Part shown: positions 15,228 through 22,992 of the stretch, piece by piece
Numbering within the stretch: position 1 is the stretch's first letter
Layout of the letters: every line of letters begins with the position of its first letter
Assembly (NCBI GenBank): GCA_015863185.1
Contig: JACBXP010000007.1
Coordinates: 1 to 64,000, forward strand
Source: Aerococcaceae bacterium DSM 111020
Lineage (GTDB): Bacteria > Bacillota > Bacilli > Lactobacillales > Aerococcaceae
Length of the DNA stretch: 64,000 nt
Direction: 5' to 3'
Notes under the pieces: generated by a model
Seen by the model: only the letters and a program-made list of their open reading frames with translations
What the model was told of the DNA's origin: nothing
Database searches by the model: none
Translations under genes and position numbers: made by a program

Positions 15228-16433
15228 ATGGATGTATTAACAGCTTCAATGGATGTATTGGAACACGTGATTGCTTGGCGACGTGATTTGCACCAAATAC
15301 CAGAATTAGCACTTGAATTACCGAAGACAGTTGCGTATGTCACACAAGTTTTGAAAAAATTAGATATTGAATATGACGATACGTATGTTGATGGAAACGG
15401 AATCGTAGCTCATATCGCTGGAACTAAACCAACAGATGGTCCAAGTAAAGACTTTGTATTAGGAATGCGTGCAGATATGGATGCTTTACCGATCGAAGAA
15501 GAAACAGGACTTTCTTTTGCGTCAAGACACCCAGGCAAGATGCATGCTTGCGGCCATGATGGTCATACAGCAATGCTATTAGGAGCTGCCAAAATATTAC
15601 AAGCTTCAAGGCAGTTGTTTTCTGGAACAGTGAAATTAATTTTTCAACCAGGTGAAGAATATCCCGGTGGAGCCAAACCAATGATTGAAGAAGGCGCAAT
15701 GAAAAAACCAGATGTCACTCAAATGATTGGATTTCATGCCGGTCATTTAGACAATGAAACAAAAAGCGGACAAATTGGTTATCGAGTTGGACCGATGATG
15801 GCTTCAATGGATCGTTTCTTAATAGAAATTGAAGGTAAAGGATATCATGGTGCTTATCCTGAGAACTCTCAAGACCCAATAGCTGCGGCTGGTCAACTCA
15901 TTACTGCACTTCAAACGATCAAAAGTCGAAATATTAAAGCCGTTAATCCAGCAGTTGTTTCCATCACACGGGTTCAAGGCGGTTATAATCAAAATGTTAT
16001 CCCAGATAAAGTCGAATTAGAAGGGACAGTTAGAACCTTCGATGATGAACTTCGTAAAGATATCCATGCCAAAATGGAACAAATCGCTAATGGTATTGGA
16101 CAAGCAATGAATGTGAAATGTAAGGTGACTTATGATTATAAATATCCTGCAGTTATAAATGATGTTCAAGCAACAGAAAGTACCGTTCAATCACTAGAAG
16201 AACTGTTTGAACCGAATACGATGGTTGAATTAAATGAACCATTGATGGGTGGGGAAGATTATGCCTATTATCTGCAACAAGTTCCAGGAACATTTTTATT
16301 CTTGGTTAATCCCGGACATATTGAAGGTGAATTTCATGGTCATCACCATGCAAAGTTTAATATAGACGAAAGTCAATTATATCGGGGTACGGCTGGTTTT
16401 GTGAAAGTAGCATTAGACTATTTAAATGATTAA
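15228..16433 (+). CDS. M20D amidohydrolase, N-acyl amino acid / aminoacylase type
   Basis: A 401-residue M20D hydrolase of the IAA-amino acid hydrolase/hippurate hydrolase group, cytosolic, which cleaves N-acyl amino acids or dipeptides. The metal ligands include Cys108 and His110 in MHACGHDGH, the Glu pair of QPGEEYPGG, a mid-protein His in FHAGH and the late HGHHH region. GMRADMDALPIEEETG is the family hallmark. AGGAGTGA precedes the start. It closes the operon DUF3100 - partner - amidohydrolase, and its context differs from N-acetyl-diaminopimelate deacetylase (no lysine genes nearby). Substrate specificity cannot be read; uptake of an acylated amino acid or dipeptide by the adjacent permease is the inferred pathway. 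Confidence 0.9.
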   Translation: MDVLTASMDVLEHVIAWRRDLHQIPELALELPKTVAYVTQVLKKLDIEYDDTYVDGNGIVAHIAGTKPTDGPSKDFVLGMRADMDALPIEEETGLSFASRHPGKMHACGHDGHTAMLLGAAKILQASRQLFSGTVKLIFQPGEEYPGGAKPMIEEGAMKKPDVTQMIGFHAGHLDNETKSGQIGYRVGPMMASMDRFLIEIEGKGYHGAYPENSQDPIAAAGQLITALQTIKSRNIKAVNPAVVSITRVQGGYNQNVIPDKVELEGTVRTFDDELRKDIHAKMEQIANGIGQAMNVKCKVTYDYKYPAVINDVQATESTVQSLEELFEPNTMVELNEPLMGGEDYAYYLQQVPGTFLFLVNPGHIEGEFHGHHHAKFNIDESQLYRGTAGFVKVALDYLND

Positions 16434-16531
16434 AGCCTCATAAATTCTGACTATATTAGTACATGATATGAGAAATGAATGTTATAATATTCATATTAAC
16501 AGACATGGATAGAAGAATAGGAGGAGTTTAA

Positions 16532-17023
16532 ATGACAGATACGTGGGAAAATATTAAAGGCCAAAAAGACGAGTGGGTAGGTAAAGCGAAAGAAGCGATT
16601 GGTAGAGCAGTGGATGATTCTCATTTGCAAGCTGAAGGTGTTGCCCAACAAGTTGAAGGAGAAGCGCGAGTGCAAGCATCGAGTGGTGAGGCGAGTGAAG
16701 AGATTCTCAAACAAGAAGCCGATCAGAAAGCACAGCGAGCCGAGTCTAGTATAAAAGATAATATCTCATCAACGCGTGAAAGTGTTCAGGACCAAGCGGA
16801 TCAACGTTTGAGTGACGCAATTAGTGAAGGAAAAAGATTGAAAGAAGAGGCTGCTATTCAAGCAGAAGAACTTCGTCGTGAAGCGATTCAACAAAATGAA
16901 CAAGAAAAAGAACAAGACCGTAATCAAGCGGTTGAGGCGAATAAATATCATGACGAACTTGAGCAACGTGCTAAAAAAGCAATTGATGAAGTTCTCGAAC
17001 GAAGACAAGAAAACAATGAATAA
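16532..17023 (+). CDS. CsbD-like stress protein with long coiled coil (copy 1)
   Basis: A 163-residue, strongly charged protein with no Cys and no membrane segment. Residues 1-45 match the CsbD motif (WENIKGQKDEWVGKAKEA, then AEGVAQQVEGEA). Residues about 50-160 are an Ala/Glu/Gln/Arg-rich coiled coil rather than the second CsbD motif usual in 60-residue CsbD proteins. AGGAGG is well placed. A paralogue of the same design sits at 18839-19348. CsbD proteins in Bacillus belong to the general stress regulon but have no known activity; here the coiled-coil extension suggests a structural or desiccation-type role, which is inference. A terminator follows. Confidence 0.8.
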   Translation: MTDTWENIKGQKDEWVGKAKEAIGRAVDDSHLQAEGVAQQVEGEARVQASSGEASEEILKQEADQKAQRAESSIKDNISSTRESVQDQADQRLSDAISEGKRLKEEAAIQAEELRREAIQQNEQEKEQDRNQAVEANKYHDELEQRAKKAIDEVLERRQENNE

Positions 17024-17031
17024 TCAACTAG

Positions 17032-17064
17032 CCAGTATTTTAATAAAATACTGGTTTTTGTTTT
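17032..17064 (+). terminator. Intrinsic terminator after CsbD-like copy 1
   Basis: A perfect 10-bp stem (CCAGTATTTT at 17032-17041 with 17045-17054) followed by TTTTTGTTTT. Confidence 0.88.
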
Positions 17065-17126
17065 AAAAAAGCTTAATTTGTTTATTCTTTTTTTGAAAAA
17101 ACAAGGTCATTCGAACATAAATACAT

Positions 17127-17155
17127 TTGTTTTCATACATAGCAAATGATATACT
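17127..17155 (+). promoter_or_regulatory. Promoter of the fructose-6-phosphate aldolase gene
   Basis: -35 TTGTTT (17127-17132), 17-bp spacer and -10 TATACT (17150-17155), about 44 bp upstream of the start codon. Confidence 0.6.
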
Positions 17156-17168
17156 GAATGCGTTAACA
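17155..17168 (+). promoter_or_regulatory. Candidate catabolite-responsive element (cre)
   Basis: TGAATGCGTTAACA matches the CcpA consensus TGWAARCGYTWNCW with one mismatch and directly follows the -10 box, where CcpA binding would block transcription start. It predicts glucose repression of the aldolase gene. Confidence 0.55.
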
Positions 17169-17198
17169 ATACAGTGAATCACCTTAAGGAGGAATAGA

Positions 17199-17855
17199 AT
17201 GAAGTTCTTTTTAGATACCGCAAATGTCGACGAAATTAAACGAATTAATGATTTAGGATTGGTAGATGGCGTGACGACGAATCCTTCTTTAATTGCAAAG
17301 GAAGGACAAGATTTTGAAACAGTTATTAAAGAAATTACTTCAGTAGTTTTAGGACCTGTTTCCGCAGAAGTTGTAGCGTTAGATTTTGATGGAATGGTTG
17401 AAGAAGCACGTCAATTAGCGAAGTGGGCTGATAATGTTGTCGTGAAAATACCAATGACAGAAGAAGGATTGAAAGCAGTCAATACTTTGTCTCAAGAAGG
17501 TATTAAAACAAATGTGACATTGATTTTTTCAGTTGCTCAAGGTTTATTAGCAGCAAAAGCAGGTGCCACTTATGTTTCTCCATTTATTGGACGTATTGAT
17601 GATATGGGAAATAATGGAATGGAATTAATTGCTGATTTGCGTATTGTATTAGATAATTATGCACTAGAGACAGAAATAATTGCAGCATCTATCCGTCATA
17701 TCGGCCACTTTGAAGAAACAGCAATCGCAGGTGCAGATATCGCAACCGTACCTGGTTCACTCTTCCCTAAATTATGGTCACATCCATTAACGGATAAAGG
17801 GATTGATGGTTTCTTAGCAGACTGGGAAAAATATCAAAAAGAATTAAATAAATAA
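17199..17855 (+). CDS. fsa: Fructose-6-phosphate aldolase / transaldolase-like
   Basis: A 218-residue class I aldolase of the short transaldolase (FSA/TalC) family. The N-terminal [13 protein letters not shown] and VTTNPSL are hallmarks, and the Schiff-base lysine is Lys83 in [17 protein letters not shown] and DIATVPG complete the barrel. The length is that of the decameric short form, which cleaves fructose 6-phosphate to dihydroxyacetone and glyceraldehyde 3-phosphate; some members act as true transaldolases, and sequence alone does not decide between them. The ribosome binding site is AAGGAGG. A promoter with an overlapping cre-like site lies upstream, and a strong terminator downstream. 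No dihydroxyacetone kinase adjoins. Confidence 0.92.
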   Translation: MKFFLDTANVDEIKRINDLGLVDGVTTNPSLIAKEGQDFETVIKEITSVVLGPVSAEVVALDFDGMVEEARQLAKWADNVVVKIPMTEEGLKAVNTLSQEGIKTNVTLIFSVAQGLLAAKAGATYVSPFIGRIDDMGNNGMELIADLRIVLDNYALETEIIAASIRHIGHFEETAIAGADIATVPGSLFPKLWSHPLTDKGIDGFLADWEKYQKELNK

Positions 17856-17868
17856 GCAGACAGATAAA

Positions 17869-17914
17869 AAAGCGTTAATTGTTGTGCATTGGTCACAATA
17901 ATTAACGCTTTTTT
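17869..17914 (+). terminator. Intrinsic terminator after fsa
   Basis: A long stem (AAAGCGTTAATT at 17869-17880 with its complement at 17900-17911) followed by TTTTTT. Confidence 0.88.
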
Positions 17915-18016
17915 GTATGGTAAAATACAATTATTGAAATAATACTTTCATAATATTTTGTCTATATATAGTAACAACTGAAAGTGTTTCAAAATATTAG
18001 GATGAGGAGTCATGTT

Positions 18017-18706
18017 TTGATACAAGCGATTGGGTTTGATTTAGATGATACATTATATGATCGTTATGAAATCTATAGAAATGTTTATCAGATTATGGAG
18101 ACAACGATTTGTGAGACGGGTTTGACTTTTGAGGAATTTAATAAGCATTATCAATTTTATTCTGCACATGAATATCAATTATTTTCAGAAGGTAAAAAAT
18201 CAAAGTTAGATTATCAATTGGATCGTGTCCTTGCCACTTACGAGTCTGTTCATTTTTCTATTAATAAAGAAGAAGCGGTTATCTTCAATGCATTATATGA
18301 ATATTATCGAACAAAAATAGTTTTTCGCCCTAATGTAACAGCATTGATGAATGAACTTAAAGAAAAAAATTATCAATTATTCGTATTAACCAATGGAACA
18401 AGTGATGGTCAAAATAATAAACTTCAAACATTAGGAATCGATCAATATATCGAACCTAATAAATGGTTTATATCAGAGGAAATTGGTTTCTCCAAACCGG
18501 ATAAAAGAATCTTTGATTATGTTCAGCAATCATTAGCGATATCAAATGAATCCATTGTTTTTATTGGGGATCATTTAGTTAATGATTGTTTACCGGCGGC
18601 ACAACAAGGGTGGACTCCGATTTATTTTAATTTTGATAATCAAGAAAACAATCAATTAGATTGTCAGGAAATTCATCATTTTTCAGAATTATTGGGCCAA
18701 TTTTGA
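18017..18706 (+). CDS. HAD-superfamily hydrolase, YjjG-like phosphatase
   Basis: A 229-residue haloacid dehalogenase-type phosphatase. Motif I is DLDDTLYD with the nucleophile Asp near residue 8, motif II is VLTNGTSDG, motif III includes GFSKPDKR, and motif IV is IGDHLVND. A four-helix cap lies at about residues 15-85. This layout is that of the YjjG/YfnB nucleotidases, but substrate is not predictable. Three starts are possible: GTG 17984, ATG 18002 and TTG 18017. Only TTG has a well-spaced GAGGAG, and it gives the family-normal N terminus IQAIGFDLDD, so it is chosen. The gene stands between the two CsbD-like paralogues. Confidence 0.85.
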   Translation: MIQAIGFDLDDTLYDRYEIYRNVYQIMETTICETGLTFEEFNKHYQFYSAHEYQLFSEGKKSKLDYQLDRVLATYESVHFSINKEEAVIFNALYEYYRTKIVFRPNVTALMNELKEKNYQLFVLTNGTSDGQNNKLQTLGIDQYIEPNKWFISEEIGFSKPDKRIFDYVQQSLAISNESIVFIGDHLVNDCLPAAQQGWTPIYFNFDNQENNQLDCQEIHHFSELLGQF

Positions 18707-18838
18707 TTAGAAACATCAGAATTTTGAAATCGATAACATTCCTTTCATTTCAATGTTTAGGACATTAATACAAAAAACATGCTTTAATATGAATATCATG
18801 CTATACTTTTGTCATAAAAACAAAAGGAGCTGACTGTG

Positions 18839-19348
18839 ATGACAGATACATGGAAAAATCTTGAAGGTCAAAAAGATGAAATCGTTGGAAAAATCAAAGA
18901 AGTGTATGGAAAAGCAACCGATAATGTTGAAACCCAAGCAAAAGGAATTGCACAGCAGGTAGAAGGTGAAATAAAACAAGTTGCCGCTAAAGGGCGTGCA
19001 GATGAAGAGACCCTTGCTCAATCTGCTGAAGAACGCATTCAAGCTGCAGATGAAGCGATTAAGCGCCAAATCTCTGAAACACATGAAAGTGTCCAACAAT
19101 CAGCTGATGAGCGACTTCAAGTGGCCATTACAGAAGGTCGAGAATTAAAAGAAGAAGCTCGAAATAAAGCAGAGGAATTGCGGCGTGCAGCCATTGAAGA
19201 AAATGAAAGAATAAAACAAGAAGATCGCGATAACGCAGTTGAAGCGAATAAATTATCTCAAGAAATCGCGGACCGGACTGATGAAACGATTGAAGAAGCC
19301 ATTCCAAATGAAGGAGATGAAATCGTTATTCAGAAAAGACGTGAATAA
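18839..19348 (+). CDS. CsbD-like stress protein with long coiled coil (copy 2)
   Basis: A 169-residue paralogue of the protein at 16532-17023. Both open with MTDTWxNxxGQKDExVGK, share AxGxAQQVEGE near residue 40 and run into an Ala/Glu-rich coiled coil containing REL/RL-KEEAxxxAEELRR-A and NAVEANK. Start ATG 18839 rather than GTG 18836; AAAAGGAGC lies upstream. There is no signal peptide or membrane anchor. The conserved long coiled coil in both copies suggests a subfamily distinct from plain CsbD. Function is unknown; stress-induced accumulation is inferred from the CsbD name-giver. Confidence 0.8.
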   Translation: MTDTWKNLEGQKDEIVGKIKEVYGKATDNVETQAKGIAQQVEGEIKQVAAKGRADEETLAQSAEERIQAADEAIKRQISETHESVQQSADERLQVAITEGRELKEEARNKAEELRRAAIEENERIKQEDRDNAVEANKLSQEIADRTDETIEEAIPNEGDEIVIQKRRE

Positions 19349-19423
19349 TAATCATTGAATTCTTTAAGTGAAGAAAGCAATTCATTTAAAAATACCATCA
19401 TATTAGGGAAAGGGTGATTATGA

Positions 19424-19768
19424 ATGACTAATTTTCCGGCTTGTCCTCAATGTTCTGAGACATTAACTTATTCTGATGGTCAACTATTTATTTGTCCAAT
19501 GTGTGGGCATGAATGGACTCAAGCTGAGATGGATGCAGCTGAAGAAGCGGCGATTGTCCGCGATGTGAATGGAAATCCTTTAAAGGATGGCGATAATGTG
19601 ATTGTGCATCAAGATATTAAAGTTTCGGGATCTAAAAAAATAAAACAAGGCACAAAAATAGCGAATATTCGTGTTTTATTAGAACCAGTAAATGAACATG
19701 ATATTGAATGTCGCGTTGATGGATTCGGACGAATGTATTTGAAGTCTAGTCTTGTAAAAAAGAATTAA
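19424..19768 (+). CDS. PhnA/YjdM family zinc-ribbon protein
   Basis: A 114-residue protein of the PhnA (YjdM) family. The N-terminal zinc ribbon carries CPQC and CPMC (residues 8-11 and 25-28), and the C-terminal domain holds the family signature VRDVNGNPLKDGDNV, followed by KVSGSKKIKQGTK. Despite the old name, the family is not needed for phosphonate breakdown and its role is unknown. The ribosome binding site AAAGGGTGA is acceptable. Monocistronic, closed by a strong terminator. Confidence 0.92.
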   Translation: MTNFPACPQCSETLTYSDGQLFICPMCGHEWTQAEMDAAEEAAIVRDVNGNPLKDGDNVIVHQDIKVSGSKKIKQGTKIANIRVLLEPVNEHDIECRVDGFGRMYLKSSLVKKN

Positions 19769-19786
19769 GAATAGTTCTTCAATGAG

Positions 19787-19825
19787 AAGACCTCCCATGC
19801 ATTTAGCATTGGGAGGTCTTTTGTT
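19787..19825 (+). terminator. Terminator between convergent phnA-like and kdgT-like genes
   Basis: Stem AAGACCTCCCATGC (19787-19800) with 19806-19820, one mismatch, then TTTGTTT on the plus strand. The minus side has a weaker T-tract. Confidence 0.85.
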
Positions 19826-19831
19826 TGGATA

Positions 19832-20788
19832 TTACATAAGATGATCTTTATATACTTCGCGGTGATCGTAAGCATAGAGTTTACTTGCAATAATTGGGGT
19901 GATAATACTTGTAATGACAACACCAAATGCGATTTGAGCGGTTGCTTCGGGAACAAATGACGCATATGCTTCATTACCACTTGCAATTAATGCCGGAACA
20001 GAAACTGACATTCCTGCAATAGAGGCTATTGAAATCGTTGTAATGCCATCAGTATGTAAGAATTTTCGTTCGAAAAGGAACATAATAGGAATCATGAAGA
20101 GATAGAATATGATTGAAATAATAATCCCTTGAGGACCTGCTTGTATAGCATCAATAAGGTTGATTCCTGCTCCAAAGGCCCAGCCCATAAAGGGTGTTAG
20201 GACGACAATCCCAGGTTTGAAAAAGTTTGCCATTTCTTTATCAAGATTTCCAATCACCATACCAAAAACAATCGGAACGATGGTTGACAAGATAGGTGTC
20301 CAATCAATGGGGGTTGCTTGTGAAATTGAAAAGACAAGCATCGGGTAAGCGGGCACACAAAACAGCCCAACTAATCCAAATGCCCCCATATCATCTTCTG
20401 TCCCATAATCTTGTTCTAATGCAAGATATAATGATGGGTTAGTGGAACAAATCGCAGTAATAAATGCAATCGCACTAATTCCCCAAACACCATTAAGTCC
20501 GAATAATTTAATAAAGAAATAACCAGCTACGATACAAATAATTGATTTTAATAGTAGTAAAACGCCCTGTTTCTTTAGTACCTTTTTGAGACGCTGCATG
20601 TCAATTCCTGCTCCTGAACAGAAGCAAGTAGCTCCAATTACATAATTAATTCCTTTTGTTGTAAATAATGCTTCGGATACACCGCCAAGATTGGTAAAGA
20701 AATCCGGTGCAAATGTGTGAATCAATGCACTGACTAACATGGGAACCAATAAAAGCCCTGCGGGTATCTTCTTCATAAATTTATACAA
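19832..20788 (-). CDS. 2-keto-3-deoxygluconate permease family transporter
   Basis: A 318-residue membrane protein of the KdgT family with about ten helices. Family-typical stretches are MKKIPAGLLLVPM at the N terminus, GATCFCSGAGIDM, AICSTNPSLYLALE and SVPALIASG. KdgT carriers take up 2-keto-3-deoxygluconate with protons. No pectin or KDG catabolic gene (kdgK, kdgA, uxa) is found nearby, so the true substrate may differ. The start is placed at the first Met; the second Met (MKKIPAG) is also plausible. Single gene, with no clear cre site in the upstream 120 bp. Confidence 0.88.
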   Translation of the reverse strand: MYKFMKKIPAGLLLVPMLVSALIHTFAPDFFTNLGGVSEALFTTKGINYVIGATCFCSGAGIDMQRLKKVLKKQGVLLLLKSIICIVAGYFFIKLFGLNGVWGISAIAFITAICSTNPSLYLALEQDYGTEDDMGAFGLVGLFCVPAYPMLVFSISQATPIDWTPILSTIVPIVFGMVIGNLDKEMANFFKPGIVVLTPFMGWAFGAGINLIDAIQAGPQGIIISIIFYLFMIPIMFLFERKFLHTDGITTISIASIAGMSVSVPALIASGNEAYASFVPEATAQIAFGVVITSIITPIIASKLYAYDHREVYKDHLM

Positions 20789-20895
20789 TTTATACGCCTT
20801 CTTTCAGATAATATAATCACTATTCTACCATTTATTGACGAGAAGTCTATGGAAATTTTATATGATTACTGTGGTAGCATACGATTAAAGTATAC

Positions 20896-20924
20896 AAAAA
20901 AGCAGAGAATATTAATTCTCATGC
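20896..20924 (-). terminator. Terminator at the nusB 3' end
   Basis: On the minus strand GCATGAGAAT-TAAT-ATTCTCTGC (one bulge) is followed by TTTTTTG; the stem overlaps the nusB stop codon. Confidence 0.75.
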
Positions 20925-21367
20925 TTCTCGGTGAATAATTGATGTAGGACACCATTGATGAATTTTCTTGAATTATCATTACTGAAAAATTTGCTTAACT
21001 CAATTGCTTCATCAATTGCTACTTTATCTGGTACATCAGAGTCACTTAAGAAATACATCTCATACACAGCTAGTCTTAAAATGGCCACATCAATCTTTGC
21101 CAAACGATCCATCGACCACTCATTCAAATGCGATTGGATGATGTCATCGATTGCATCGATATTCTTCAGAACACCTTTAATCAATGGGACAAATAACTCT
21201 TCGGGCACCGACTCACCATAACCTTCATCAGGAAAATGACCTGATTCTAAAGCAAAATCTACTGCTTCTGCAAGGCTTGCTTGATTATTAGGCTGGGTCA
21301 AAGCATAGAGCGACTGGACGGTAATTTCACGAGCTTTTCGTTTATTAGAAAAATCTTTTTTCGTCAA
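20912..21367 (-). CDS. nusB: Transcription antitermination factor NusB
   Basis: A 151-residue NusB. The RKAREITVQSLYAL start, LNEWSMDRLAKIDVAILRLAVYE core and DEAIELSKFFSND-RKFINGVL C-terminal helices are characteristic. NusB binds boxA RNA with NusE (ribosomal protein S10) and promotes antitermination in rRNA operons. It follows the Asp23-family gene by 2 bp, the usual yqhY-nusB pairing. Length and helices are normal. Confidence 0.96.
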   Translation of the reverse strand: MTKKDFSNKRKAREITVQSLYALTQPNNQASLAEAVDFALESGHFPDEGYGESVPEELFVPLIKGVLKNIDAIDDIIQSHLNEWSMDRLAKIDVAILRLAVYEMYFLSDSDVPDKVAIDEAIELSKFFSNDNSRKFINGVLHQLFTEKHEN

Positions 21368-21369
21368 AA

Positions 21370-21786
21370 TTATGCACCATTCTCAATCGAAGAGTGTTGA
21401 AAAGATTGATTGGTTTCAATCGATACGACATGGACATTCACTTCTTGCACAACGAGATCAGTCATAAATAGTATTTGCTCTTTGACAGCTTGTTGTACTA
21501 ATAAAGCAACTTCTGGTACAGAGTAGCTATAAGCGACTCGTATCTTAACATCCACACAGATTGCACCAACATCGGTGATTTTAACTTTAGAATCGACTCG
21601 ATTTCGGTTTAAGCCAATAAAGCTACCGATTTCTGTTTGTAAAGTACTATCATCACAAACCACACCTGGTATTTCACTGGCTGCTTTAGATGAAATGGTT
21701 TCTAAGACGCCTGTTGAGATATTAACATCTCCGAGATTTTTATCAGAAAGTGAATTGAATGTATGTTCTTTGTTTTTGCTTGGCAT
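21370..21786 (-). CDS. Asp23/Gls24 family protein (YqhY-like)
   Basis: A 138-residue Asp23/Gls24 (DUF322) protein. The NISTGVLETISSKAASEIPGV block and the VDVKIRVAYSYSVPEVA strand region are family marks. The gene is placed directly before nusB as yqhY is in Bacillus, where loss of YqhY perturbs fatty acid synthesis control by affecting acetyl-CoA carboxylase. In this window no accB/accC genes are present, and the elongation factor P gene that often lies upstream is also missing. The upstream stretch to the Xaa-Pro peptidase is about 60 bp. Confidence 0.93.
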   Translation of the reverse strand: MPSKNKEHTFNSLSDKNLGDVNISTGVLETISSKAASEIPGVVCDDSTLQTEIGSFIGLNRNRVDSKVKITDVGAICVDVKIRVAYSYSVPEVALLVQQAVKEQILFMTDLVVQEVNVHVVSIETNQSFQHSSIENGA

Positions 21787-21846
21787 AATAATCCCCCTTT
21801 GTTATATGCATTGTAAGGCTATTGTATCGAAATATCCGTATAAATG

Positions 21847-22914
21847 CTATAAAATTATTAGTTCTTTCGGGCTATGATTTAGGATGGTAGTGCTATCTTC
21901 ATAGATTGCAATATCATCTTCAATCCGTACGCCACCTAGTCCTTCAATGTAAATTCCTGGTTCATTCGTAATAACATTTCCCGCAACGATAGGGTTCGGG
22001 TTGTTTTTAGAAATGGCTGGATTTTCATGAATATCCAGTCCAATACCGTGTCCAGTTGAATGACCGAATAATTCTCCGTATCCATGGTCTGAAATATAGT
22101 CTCGTGCAATCGCATCGATTTCTTGTCCTGTTAAACCTGCTTTAGCTTCCTTATTAACAAGTAATTGTGCGTCTAAAACAATTTGATAGATTTCATTTAA
22201 TTGTGAATCTAACTGTCCAGTTGCAAATGTCCGAGTCATATCAGCAGTATAGCCATTATAATAACATCCAAAATCAATAGTCACCAATTCATTTTTTTGA
22301 ATTTGTTTGTTTGAGGCCACACCATGTGGCATTGCCGAACGTTCTCCACTAGCTACAATTGTATCAAAGGACATGCTACTAGCTCCAAGTTCTTTACAGA
22401 AACGCTCCAATTCATTTGCAATTGTAAGTTCTGTCATACCAATTTGAATAAAATCTAAAATGTGTGTGTACGCTTTATCCATAATATCTGCAGATTCTTG
22501 GATGATTGCTATTTCTGAGGCATCTTTAGTTTCACGAATTTGTTCAATGACTTGATTTGTAGGCACTAATTCAGCAGTGAAAAGATCTGTTAATTGATTA
22601 AACACATCAACGGTTAAATGACTGGCTTCAAAGCCTACGCGTTTTATCGAATATTTGTCGATAAGATCTTTTACTTGTCGGAACATACCATGAGAGTGAA
22701 TAATAATTTGATACCCTTCAGCTTGCTGATGAGCTTGTTGGTCATATCGGAAATCTGTAATAAAAAATGCACCAGTTTTAGTAATGAATAAAACAGCAGT
22801 AGTCCCAGTAAAATTTGAGAGATACCGAATATTTTTTGGTTCGGTAACGAGCAAAGCGTCAATATTGTATTGAGAAAATTGGTTTCTTAATTGTTCGATA
22901 CGTTGATTTAACAT
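21847..22914 (-). CDS. Xaa-Pro peptidase (M24, PepP/PepQ type)
   Basis: A 355-residue M24 creatinase-fold metallopeptidase. The N-terminal domain (1-125) precedes the pita-bread domain. Metal ligands are visible: Asp in TIDFGCYYNGYTADMTRT (two Asp), His in GHSTGHGIGLDIHE, Glu in TNEPGIYIEG and Glu in GVRIEDD. It removes N-terminal residues before proline, or cleaves Xaa-Pro dipeptides; the length favours the short Firmicutes PepP/YqhT form. It sits between comG and Asp23-nusB, the standard neighbourhood except that efp is missing. AAGAAGG lies upstream of the start. Confidence 0.93.
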   Translation of the reverse strand: MLNQRIEQLRNQFSQYNIDALLVTEPKNIRYLSNFTGTTAVLFITKTGAFFITDFRYDQQAHQQAEGYQIIIHSHGMFRQVKDLIDKYSIKRVGFEASHLTVDVFNQLTDLFTAELVPTNQVIEQIRETKDASEIAIIQESADIMDKAYTHILDFIQIGMTELTIANELERFCKELGASSMSFDTIVASGERSAMPHGVASNKQIQKNELVTIDFGCYYNGYTADMTRTFATGQLDSQLNEIYQIVLDAQLLVNKEAKAGLTGQEIDAIARDYISDHGYGELFGHSTGHGIGLDIHENPAISKNNPNPIVAGNVITNEPGIYIEGLGGVRIEDDIAIYEDSTTILNHSPKELIIL

Positions 22915-22992
22915 GTAAATCCTTCTTTCTTTTGACTATTACATATTAATTATAGCAGACTCTCAAGAAACAACAAAAGTTTAAAAATTCTT

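Noticed and set aside
12938-16433. MBL hydrolase as first gene of the DUF3100 operon
   Set aside because: A strong terminator (13845-13880) and a separate promoter (13906-13933) lie between them.
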